From NCBI GenBank assembly GCA_965644295.1, contig CBFFRP010000039.1, positions 78,915 to 142,914 of the forward strand: a stretch of DNA of 64,000 nucleotides, written 5' to 3'. The notes below the pieces were generated by a model. It was not told the DNA's origin. It saw nothing but the letters and a program-made list of their open reading frames with translations, and made no database searches. Made by a program: the position numbers and the translations under genes. The DNA is from Paraphysomonas bandaiensis (Eukaryota; Chrysophyceae). The first letter of the stretch is position 1; each line of letters opens with the position of its first letter. Below are positions 10,624 through 20,527 of the stretch, piece by piece.

Positions 10624-13600
10624 ATGGAAGAACACTTCACTATCGATGGCATGAAGTGTGAGGCGAACTGCGCCTCATCTGTAACCAGAGCAGCTCTATC
10701 AGTTGATGGGGTCTCTCAAGCGTCTGTCGATCTCCCTCATCGTTCTCTTGTTATCACTTACTCTCCTTCTCTTCCTGTATCTCTCACTGATACACGGGCA
10801 GAGGAGGTTGCGATGGCGGTGGAGGAGGCGGGGTATACAGCTCATTGGGGTCGAGGGAAGTGTATCAGATACTTTAAAGTATCGGGGATGTTTTGTGATC
10901 ACTGTAAGGGAACGATTGAGAAAGCTGTTATGGCGATTGATCGTGTTAAAAGGGTTATAGTCGATTTAGACCGACATGTGGCGACTGTTATTATGGAGGA
11001 ACAAGCAGATGTTGCGGCGATATTAGATGCTATTGATTGTGTGGGATATGATGCAGAGCCGTATGAAGGAAGTCGTGATGTTACGCTGTGTATATCGGGC
11101 ATGGTGAGTGGTATCATTTATGTGCAGTATGTTCATTTTTGATATGTGGTTTGATGGAGCAGAAGTGTAAAACCCGATGTGGTAACACTGTTCACAACGC
11201 TCTTCGTCGCCTCCCTGGCGTTGCATGTGTGAAGGTAGATGTAAGTCAGGGTATAGCTCAAGTACGGGGATCTGCTAAGTTTGAGGATATTGCTTCGGCT
11301 GTTGAAGGTGCAGGTGCATTCACTGTTACTTGCTCCCAAAAAGATGAAACCTCGTCCTCAGAAACGACCACTTCTCTTCCAACAACGGGAGATACTGTGC
11401 ACCCTGTTAATCTTGACGAATCGACGGGGCACAGTTTTGGCTCTAGTGTGGGCAATTTGGCGGATAGTCGGACATTGTTTAGTATCAAGGGTATGTCTTG
11501 TGGCGCCTGCGTGGCAGGAATAGAAAGATTACTGTTGGGGCTACCTGGGGTGCAACAAGCGACTGTTGCTTTGTTGACCGAACGTGGCGAAGTTCTCTAT
11601 GATAGCAAGAAGATATCTTGGCAAACGTTGTTGTCGGCGATAGAGGGGGCTGGATATCGAGCTAATCATGTGACTACGAGAAGGTAAATTGTGATACGTT
11701 TCTCGTGACTGCTATATCATATTTCTCCATCAGCAATAGCAGCTCAGACTGTGATGAACGGCGGTTCATGATAACTTCCAGAGCACATGTAGACGTGAAG
11801 AAGGAATGTGAGGGTGTGACAGCTCTACTGGACTCGGGTGGTGTGCTGGAAGTAAGATGGCTGAACGCCAATGATGAAAATATTGACGAGTCAGGAGGAT
11901 CATCTAGCGTGCTAGAGGTCACCTATGACCCGGCAGTTGTTGGTCTTAGGTATATACTAGAGAGTCTAGTTAAGTCGAATCCTCAGTTCAGTGTATCATT
12001 GATGAAGAGAAAGGTGCCTTATTACGAAAATTCTTGTGATACGAAGACCTACGTATTAAATCTTATTGTATTTTTGTGTTGTGTAGGGAGGCGGGGCAGA
12101 GTCGATGGAAGCACAGAATCGAGAAACTGATAAGCTCCTTCGTGACTTAATATTTGCATCTGCCCTAACTGCACCTTTGTCGGTAATGATGTGGACAGGT
12201 ATAAAAATACGTTCATCACCATGTTAATTCTGACGAAGCCTAAGGTGTACTAATGGAGAATGTCATTCCTGGACTGACGTTGATGGACGTTGCCGCAGTG
12301 TTCCTGGCAACTCCTGTCCAGTTTGTCTGCGGGCAGCGCTTCTACAAGGTTTGATGGCATACGTATAGGACCTACACACACTGATATGATACTTTAGGAA
12401 GCGTATCGCGGGCTTTTATCGAGAACACTGGGGATGGGATTTCTTGTTGTTCTAGGAACTACCTGTGCTTATGTCTTTGGATTGATGTCGGTGGTACATA
12501 GTGTTCTTAGGAAGGGCCATGTTCCTTCCTATACTGACAACTTCATGACTTCTGCAATGCTAATATCATTCGTACTTCTGGGAAAATACATGGAATCAAG
12601 AGCAAAGTCGTACACGTAAGCTCCACTATATCTGTCAGTGTTGGGGTGATATCTTCTTGCAGTTCTGTTGCACTTCAGAAGCTGATGGAGAAGCAGCCGA
12701 ACACAGCTATACTACTTTCCACTAAAAGCAAAGGTTCGAAAGAGGGCACAGTTGGCTATGAAGTGATCAGTGAGCGGTCGGTACCATCGGAGCTTCTGTC
12801 TGAGGGTGACCTCGTTAAGGTGGTGCGTGGAATGATTATACCATCAGATGGAGAGGTTGTTCTCGGCGGTGGAGAGGTCAATGAGTCACTCATCACAGGG
12901 GAGGCTCTACCAGTATCTAAGTGTGTGGGTGACGATGTAATTGGTGGCACCCAATTGGTTGAGGGGCTGCTACACATTAGAGTAAGGTCCTTGCCGGAGA
13001 ATTCTGTGCTTAGTCAAATTATAAAACTCGTTGAAAACGCTCAGATGAAAAAAGCCCCGATACAGCGAACAGCAGATTCTATTGCCGGCGTGTTCGCTCT
13101 CTGCGTAATTGGCGCAGCCGTTGCTGTATTTATCATGTGGCACATTTTACTTGCCCATTACCTAGTTCCTCGGTGGATGCTTCCTCAAAACGTGTCGAAT
13201 TTCGTCGTTGCGTTCACTTTTTCTATTAGCACTTTGGTGGTTGCATGTCCTTGTGCGATGGGTCTTGCGACACCTACTGCCATTATGGTAATAGTACTCT
13301 TCTATGTATCGTTTATATATGACCTTTTTTGCAGGTGGGCACCGGTGTTGGTGCAAAATTGGGCATTTTAATAAAGGGAGGTGAAGCATTGGAGACGGCA
13401 AATCGACTTACGACTATTGTTTTTGATAAAACGGGAACGTTGACGATGGTGTGTAATCACTATAAGTATGCTGTAAGTAACAAGCAAAGTAGGGATGCCC
13501 AGACGTGTCCACTATATATCTGCTGAGCTCCAGTGGATCCCACATGGTCAAAGTGCGTGGAAGTAGTGCAGATGGAGTGCAGGCGGTAGGAGAACAGGGT

Positions 13601-15043
13601 CGAGTCGCTGCATCGAGTGCTGAGGACAGCATATATGACATATGCAGCGGTCAGGGTGCATCATCGGTTGTCTTATCCAGTATTGATACGCAAGACCTGA
13701 ATAGTGATGAGTTTATGGACGAGGATGGCTTGCTGTGGATGGTTGCGTCAGCGGAGCTTAACAGTGAACACCTCATAGGACGTGCTATTGTACGACATGC
13801 GCAATCTCGAAAGCATCTACCTCCACTAGAGCACTCGGATGAGGTGTCCGCTACCACCGGGAAGGGTATTAAATGCATGGTGTTGGGTTATGAAGTCATT
13901 GTAGGCTCTCTGAATTTCTTGCGCGAAGAGGATGTTCAGCACTCTCACAACAGCACTTTTGCGAATATGGCGATTGCGGCACAGGAGCAGGGGTCAATTG
14001 TAGTCTTCGCAGCTATAAACGGTTCGATGCGAGGTATGATTCAGCTGGCAGACAAGCCCCGGCCAGAAGCTGCCGACACAGTCGCAGCTCTTCATGCTCT
14101 TGGGAAGAAGGTCTGGATAGTAACCGGGGACAGTATCAGAACGGCAACTTCCCTGGGCGCAATGGTGGGTGTACCCACTTCTAATATCATATCTGAGGCC
14201 CTACCGAGTACCAAGATTCAGCATGTGATGCGCCTTCAGGATGAAGGGGAGTATGTCGGGTTTGTTGGGGACGGTATAAATGATGCACCAGCAGGTACGA
14301 TGATCTCTCGATACTTTTATATTATTAATATATTTCTATGTATTTTTGCTATTCGATGACACGCAGTCGCCCAGGTATCTACTTTGGTTTCATTTTCTTT
14401 TGTCTAATCATGCACAGGCTGATGTTGGGATCGCTATCGGCGGGGGTACGGACGTGGCAATGGAGAGTGCGGACATGGTTCTGATGCGGGCAGATATATT
14501 TAGTGTAGTGACCGCAATCGATCTGTCTCATGCGATTCTGCGATGCATAAGGAGAAATCTCTTTTGGGCATTGGCATACAATGTGGTAGGATTCATTGTT
14601 TTTTACGTGGGCGTTGAGTGGGATAATGCTTGTGAAACTAGGTATCGATTCCTTTAGCGGCTGGACTTTCCCTTCCCATATTCCATACTGTGATACCTCC
14701 GTGGGTTGCAGGCATGGCCATGGCAATGTCATCGGTCTCTGTGGTATTATCATCTCTAAGTTTACTAAGCTACCAACCACCGATTAGACAAAATTCTGTA
14801 GGTGTTCGACCTACAAATGCACCAATGCGCACGCTTGTGAGCAACGTTTCCCCCCAGCCTCAAGTGGACAGTCCTTTTCGACCCAGTGGACTGGAGTCTC
14901 TGTTATCGTTTGCTGGCCCAGTAAGTGATGATTCGAGAGATGGGGTGTACAGTGGTATGGGGATGTTAGAAATGGAAGGAGAACGGACCTCATTATTGGA
15001 GAACCGAAAACACTACGGCTCCACTGACCAATGTAGAATGTAA
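10624..15043 (+). CDS. Copper-transporting P1B-type ATPase with five N-terminal metal-binding-type domains
   Basis: Twelve exons: 10624-11103, 11163-11683, 11734-12013, 12087-12198, 12245-12348, 12398-12615, 12663-13287, 13335-13448, 13493-14294, 14367-14374, 14418-14585 and 14642-15043. Introns are 43-73 nt, all phases close, and the product has 1,277 residues. It exports or loads Cu(I), like ATP7/CCC2/RAN1. Visible motifs: four HMA metal sites ([30 protein letters not shown]), a fifth HMA-like unit without Cys (encoded ~11760-12010), PVQF..G..FY, the actuator TGE, the membrane CPC (ACPCAMG), DKTGTLT with the phosphorylated Asp, TGKGIKC, GDGIND, YN in TM7 and MAMSS in TM8. CPC/YN/MSS is the known P1B-1 copper signature. 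The usual SEHP of the nucleotide domain reads SEHL here. The C-terminus is short, with an acidic/Leu end ([10 protein letters not shown]). Confidence 0.93.
14367..14374 (+). other. 8-nt microexon (TCGCCCAG) of the ATPase gene
   Basis: The flanking introns are 14295-14366 and 14375-14417. Without these 8 bases, joining exon 13493-14294 to 14418 breaks the frame. With them the protein reads [20 protein letters not shown], matching the family [20 protein letters not shown] exactly in length. Both sides have AG/GT splice dinucleotides. Confidence 0.88.
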
Positions 15044-15320
15044 ATTAGAGAAGAGTGTCACTCTACGATAGTTTTAGACTAATCTAAGAAATACGCGTCG
15101 AAAGTATACTCTTTTTTATGACAGTAATGATAATTACAAGCATTTCACTTATGAGTTGCATCATAAGATAATACAATATATGAACTAGAAAAAATAAAAG
15201 TAAATGGCGAATATATATGGACAATATGTATAGATTGTCAAAGTTAATTCATACTTTAGTTATAATTATAAGTTACTGTACTTAACTCAAAGAAAGCCTA
15301 AACATTTTCAACTGACCATA
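15044..15320. other. 3' flank of ATPase gene
   Basis: AT-rich, no gene seen. Confidence 0.4.
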
Positions 15321-15960
15321 CTCACACCTTCTTCTCGTGGTGTTCTGGGGGATAAGATAACGTGAATCGCATGTATAGTCAGCAGATATCAGATATTGTT
15401 TAGTCCACTCATACCGAAATGCTTGTGTGGTACAAGGGACACTAATAAGGGGCGGCACTTGTGTAGACGTCTTTGGGCCTTGACGAAGTCAATCATCCGG
15501 GAATGGGTCCACCTTAAGGGTAACCGGGGTATTGTGCAGCCTCTAAAATCACGCCTCCGGGCTGTTCACCTTAAGGACTCAAAAATTCTGAAGTCAGTAG
15601 ATGCCAGATATATCAACATTCTGCTTGCTCACTGCGTTTGCTTCGAGTGATAGAGCGAAAGTAGTTGCACCTTGGTGCTTGTGGCGACGTACAAGCAGCT
15701 TCTGTAGCGCTAAATAGTAGAATATGAGAAATTGTACTAGTTACTTACTGATAGAGGTTGATCTAGCTTGACTAGTCTTCATCTAACTACCTATCTGGTG
15801 TCGGTTCTTGACGCCTACTGCTAAAAGTGAGACTTTCACACTGCTTGCGGTGACGCACATGCAGCTTTCATAGTGTTAAATTGTAAGATATCAGAATTAA
15901 GCACTAGTTAGCTAGTTAGTTAAATTGGTTTTGCTACTTTGCTAATAATCAGACATTCAC
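15321..15960 (-). repeat. R1 copy 2 plus a second partial R1 tail
   Basis: Bases 15321-15838 are an inverted, diverged R1 unit lacking its first ~20 bases. Bases 15840-15960 repeat its last ~120 bases again (GACGCACATGCAG through GCTAATAATCAGACATTC), so two R1 tails lie head to tail. Confidence 0.7.
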
Positions 15961-16344
15961 TAGAATATAAACTGTACAATACGTATTTTATTCTGACTTC
16001 CACATAAGTCGTTAAGTTTGTTGCTGAAAACATTCGCTGACAGTATGTTGTTATAGTACAAAATTCTTATTCGGTGCTGACGAGAAAACCATAACTGTGC
16101 AATTTACAGAAAATAACATATAGATATGTTTATAATCTATACTATCGTAATATATGATATCGTAGAACATGACTTCGTAATGTCGACACATAGACGTTGA
16201 CAACAGCATATTGTTGCTACTTGAGGTTGGTGAATGGTCCGGATTTTATAAGGCTAACTATGACTTCGAAATATAATGCACTGCTATAATTCTCTGCCCT
16301 ACGATGGCAAATACAGTCCAACATAAAGTTTCACTCTATTAACC
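15961..16344. other. AT-rich gap
   Basis: No gene or known repeat recognised. Confidence 0.35.
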
Positions 16345-16944
16345 AGCTCCAAGCCCAATGTCTCTATTGAGACTGTGGCTGAGTCACATCAGTGTGCCCA
16401 GGGCCTTTTACACTCCCTTACTGCTGCATTTTGTTGACCACCACGCTTCCGACAAATTACCTGTCACACCATGTTGTACACGCTCCAAGCCCCCCTGCCT
16501 GGCCTTGCAACCTTCACCCTACTCAACTACTTCAGTTAAACCACGTGCCTGCACCAATGCAGCGCTGACCGCACCTACGTGCTATCCCCTCAGCAGACAA
16601 CTTCGTCTCACCCATCGCTTTCTACGGCTACAACCTCTCAGAACATGGCTCGTGCGAGCAGGCTCACGAAAACGACCCCCATGGACCCCCTATGCAATCA
16701 CTGAATACTCTCGATCCCTCTCAACTGTGCAACAGGGCTGCCTTCTGCCGCCCACTCAACCCAACCCAACATGGTTTGTCTGTGGTCCATCCACCCAGCA
16801 GGCTACCCCCTCACCCTGTTCACCTATCACCCCCACAGCCCATCCATCTCATTGGATAGACACTGTATTCCGCATACGGTATACTCGACTACTGTACTAC
16901 TGTGTCCTACAGGATGTATACCATTCCGTGTATACCTCTACTGT

Positions 16945-17088
16945 TGTTGGACACATCACCATGTCCATGTACCTGTCTACCTGTACTGTTGGACACATCA
17001 CCATGTCCATGTACCTGTCTACCTGTACTGTTGGACACATCACCATGTCCATGTACCTGTCTACCTGTACTGTTGGACACATCACCAG
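16945..17088 (+). repeat. 42-bp minisatellite, three full units plus partial
   Basis: Units start TGTTGGACACATCACC at 16945, 16987 and 17029, with a partial fourth at 17071-17088. The full copies are identical. The long frame 16358-17260 that spans it (300 codons) has a biased, repeat-driven composition and is not called as a gene. Confidence 0.9.
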
Positions 17089-17260
17089 CTCTCTCTCTCT
17101 GTCCAACACACTCATAACACCACTGCAGTGTCATACACACACACAGTACACTCTACCTCCTCCTAGAAAAACCCCAGACAAACTATCGCCTCTCCCTTAC
17201 TGTGTGACCACGTGGCATTTCCCATGCCCTATCTACGTGGCTATAGTATCACGCTATTGA

Positions 17261-18718
17261 GTCACATGCATGGTTACATTGACTTTTAGGACCCTATGTT
17301 GGTTTAAGACCCTATATCAGGACCCTATATATTGCTTTAGGACCTTCATTGTGTTCAGGATACATATTATGCAACACCATTTGGACATTGGTAATGTACC
17401 ACAGTGTACCTACATATTGAGCCAACGTTCGGGTATGATGTCCAATTTTTATCTGCTGCTGATGATGTACGACTATGATCTGCTGCTGGTGACTTCGGTC
17501 GATGTGAAACCTGCTGCAAATTTATATCAAAGTTATGTGGGCCCGTATTCCTGTGTAAGCAGTTGCAGTATATACTTCCATATACATACATACATGTATT
17601 ACCCGTACTACCCTATAGGGGGGCAAATACATGTGACCATCACAGGAGAGAAGTCGCTATTGTACACTTGAGGTGCACGAGTGTTTATGCAAGGCTTATT
17701 GGGGTTCGATTGCAAATGTGGTGTGCGTACTATACGTACTATACGTACCGTATTTATGCATTTCCTGGATTAGGGGGTTTTCAGTCTCTGGTAGGGTATA
17801 GATACGTAGTATACGGTGTACTCTCGGCATATGCTGGTGAGCCATTCCCTATCAGGTTGCTGTGTATTTTTCAGTTTTGATTGAAGAGTTACACAACCTG
17901 TGGTGGTGTGATGACACCACGTGTGTTGCACCATGTTAGGAGTGTGTGTGTGTGCATATATGCTTCTATGGTGTTTATCACTTGTTTTAAGTTAAACCAA
18001 AGCTTGGTGCCAGTGAACTTGGGTACCGGCGGTATACCATTGCGCGGTGGCTCTTTGCGGGGGTCACTAACTAAGTTTAGGTCTAGACTTAGAAAAGTGT
18101 TTTAATAATAATACCGTTATTACTGTTCTTTGTTGGTTCAGTGTAGGTGTTGTTGTAGTTTTATTGTCTACGAGCCAACACCCTGGTTATCAAACCGGGT
18201 GTTGTTATAGTAAATATTTACTTTACTGCTCGTACAGAAATTTCTGTCTTTGCGCTGTTGTTTCACACTCTTATAAGAAACTAACTGCGACACGCTTCTT
18301 TGGGCTTGATTCTTTGGGCTTGTTGTCTGTTGCCTTCGGTTGCCGGTTGTTGTTGGTTGTCTGTTGTTCTCTGGGTGTGAGTTGTCAGTAGTCTTTCTCT
18401 AGGCTCTTTGTTCAGTGGTGATTGTTTGATTCACAGTGTGGTGACTGAGGAAATTCGGTTCTTTTCGAAGTCAATCGACCGTGGATACCGCCTGTGTGTT
18501 AACTGTTGTCACTTGTACAAATCCGACGGGTTCAACGGTTTTGAGTGTTGAGTGTTGAGTTTTTGGATTCTTACGCAGGGTTGTCTTTGGGATTTGTCTT
18601 GGTGTGTTGTTGAGTTCTGGGTCAGTGGTTCTAGGAGTTGCCAGGGTTGCTTGTCTCAGTGTGTTAGGGAAAAGTTTGGTGGATATAGTCTTTGAGGCGG
18701 AAGTTCTTCTCATTAACC
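17261..18718 (+). other. Probable 5' leader / LTR region of the Ty3/gypsy element
   Basis: Bases ~17280-17345 hold four degenerate copies of GGACCCTATAT. A strong hairpin (stem CAACACCC with GGGTGTTG, then GGTT with AACC) lies at 18176-18204. The T/G-rich run 18300-18700 leads into gag. LTR limits cannot be set, because no second LTR copy was found in the window, and no primer-binding site could be matched to a tRNA with confidence. Confidence 0.4.
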
Positions 18719-20527
18719 ATGTCTACTCCGACTGGTAAAACGAGGAGAGGCGGCAAGAAAACTCCTGGGAAAGATCAGGAAGCCGCTGGTAGTGGTGAAA
18801 CCAAACAAGATGCTGCTGGAGGTGTGCAGGATGTCGTTCAGGAGTCTTCTGCTCCAAACATCAATCCAAACCAGGAGATTTTGGACACAGTTCGTGCCAT
18901 GTCTCAGTCTTTTACAGAGGTGGCTACTGCAGTGTCTAACCTCAGCAGCAGGATGCAAATATTGGAGAATAGAGTACAAAATGTTGAGGATGGTGAGAGC
19001 AGTCAGTCTCAGGCTTCTGTGGGCTCACATCAGCGGCAAAAGGTTACCAAGCGCACGTCGAAACACAAACGTCAGCCGAGGTATTCCACTCTGGAAAACA
19101 TGGCTAAGTTTCGCATGATTCCTCAGGAAGATAATAGCAACAAGGAGGACGATGGTTCGAATCCCGATGTTGATGGTGATGGTGCTAATGATGTGCCTAC
19201 CCTCATGGATAACATCTTCAAGGGCAAGAAAGCGGGCAAGTTATTCAGGGATTTGAAGAAAAGTTCTGAGGTGGCTAGTGCCAAAACAGTTACCATAACT
19301 AGAGAGGAAAGGAGGTGTCATGTTCGCATCAATGACTTCAAGTTGGGTAAAGTGGCGAAAGCGATCAAAGACATCTTAGAGTTTCAAGAGCAAGAAGAAA
19401 CTGAGGTGCGAATTCAAAAGGTACTTTCAACCAGTTTGAAGGCACATCTGCGGAATGTGTACAGCATCACACATGCGCAGCTAGCACAAATGGATGTTTC
19501 GGATTTGCTTCTCATTGTGGCTCAGGAGACCAAAGTGTTCAATTGCGTGGCATTTTATAATGAACTCAGAGATTCATTGAAACATATCCAAATTATGGAC
19601 TGGAAGTATGTAAATGCTGTGACTTTTGAGGCATTCTATCATCAGCAATTGAACTTGATGCAGTCGTTCCAAACAATGTTGTCTATCATGTTGGTCTCAA
19701 ACAAAACATGGTGTCCTCGTATCGATGACAAAGAGTACGGATTGATAAGACTCTTTAAGACTTTGAATGACGGGACCTATGTTAAGTATGTGTTGGGGTG
19801 CATGTCGACAAATAAATTTGACTCTATGAGCGAATTTTTCAAAGAGTATTCGGCTGTACTCTTGGATCATTATCAAGTAACCATCGCGTACCGACAGTTA
19901 CCTATGGAGTCGACTACGATGTTTCAACAGAAGCACGAGGACTATCTTAAGAGGAGAAAGGAACTATTCTCTCAACAGTCCAACAAACCTTCGTTGAACA
20001 GTCGTGTTGATTCTAAACCAAGGGTTTCGCAAGTGTCACATCTAGATACTTACGATGAGTCTGGAGGAAACTATAACGATGAGTGGGATGATAATGATGG
20101 GTATGTACCCAATGATGATGATTTGTGGGATGCTCCGAGTGAGACTTGGCGGTCCAGTAATCTGGAGGTACATGACGATAAACAAGTCGCTATGATGACA
20201 GATGTGAAACCAATGTCGGGTAATGACGCAGCAGTTGATGAGGAGCGTCGTTTTAACTCTGATAGGTCTCTGTCAGCCATGCATGCTAGACCAACTGGTG
20301 CTCAGAATAATAAGACCGATAAGTATGGGTGTCTAAGAAAAATCATGTATGGCAAGTGCGACAAAACAGACTGTCCTTATAATCATAATGCGAAATGTCT
20401 GTTGGATTCTGCGTCCGAAATGCGGGACAAGATCGATGCGTATCTTAAGTCTGCGGGAAGTTCGGAGCAGAGGGACAAACAACCGACCATCTTGAGGAGG
20501 GATCACTTCGGTGATTCCCGCCCTTGA
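18719..20527 (+). CDS. gag: Ty3/gypsy Gag protein
   Basis: 602 residues from the ATG at 18719. The frame is open upstream to 18692 but without an earlier ATG. The N-terminus is basic (TGKTRRGGKKTPGK), followed by a possible coiled coil and an acidic linker. The capsid-like helical core is ~residues 200-430. Near the C-terminus is a CCCH zinc finger: C538-x8-C547-x4-C552-x3-H556. It ends with TGA at 20525-20527, in the same frame as pol. Role: packaging of the element's RNA in virus-like particles (family knowledge). Confidence 0.85.
   Translation: MSTPTGKTRRGGKKTPGKDQEAAGSGETKQDAAGGVQDVVQESSAPNINPNQEILDTVRAMSQSFTEVATAVSNLSSRMQILENRVQNVEDGESSQSQASVGSHQRQKVTKRTSKHKRQPRYSTLENMAKFRMIPQEDNSNKEDDGSNPDVDGDGANDVPTLMDNIFKGKKAGKLFRDLKKSSEVASAKTVTITREERRCHVRINDFKLGKVAKAIKDILEFQEQEETEVRIQKVLSTSLKAHLRNVYSITHAQLAQMDVSDLLLIVAQETKVFNCVAFYNELRDSLKHIQIMDWKYVNAVTFEAFYHQQLNLMQSFQTMLSIMLVSNKTWCPRIDDKEYGLIRLFKTLNDGTYVKYVLGCMSTNKFDSMSEFFKEYSAVLLDHYQVTIAYRQLPMESTTMFQQKHEDYLKRRKELFSQQSNKPSLNSRVDSKPRVSQVSHLDTYDESGGNYNDEWDDNDGYVPNDDDLWDAPSETWRSSNLEVHDDKQVAMMTDVKPMSGNDAAVDEERRFNSDRSLSAMHARPTGAQNNKTDKYGCLRKIMYGKCDKTDCPYNHNAKCLLDSASEMRDKIDAYLKSAGSSEQRDKQPTILRRDHFGDSRP
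20499..20519 (+). promoter_or_regulatory. UUCG-capped hairpin 5 nt before the gag stop
   Basis: The RNA can fold GGGAUCAC - UUCG - GUGAUUCCC with one bulged U. The loop is the very stable cUUCGg tetraloop. The UGA follows at 20525-20527. A role in readthrough is inference. Confidence 0.5.

Noticed and set aside
12014-12398. Copper ATPase read as a broken pseudogene
   Set aside because: Apparent breaks all coincide with short GT-AG introns whose phases close, and every catalytic motif is recovered.
16358-17260. 300-codon plus-strand frame
   Set aside because: It is kept open by a 42-bp tandem repeat and a C/T-rich composition; Pro/Thr/Ser/Cys-heavy product with no domain and no splice support.
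18003-18025. TGGTGCCAGTG as a tRNA primer-binding site
   Set aside because: No tRNA 3' end could be matched with confidence and LTR limits are unknown.
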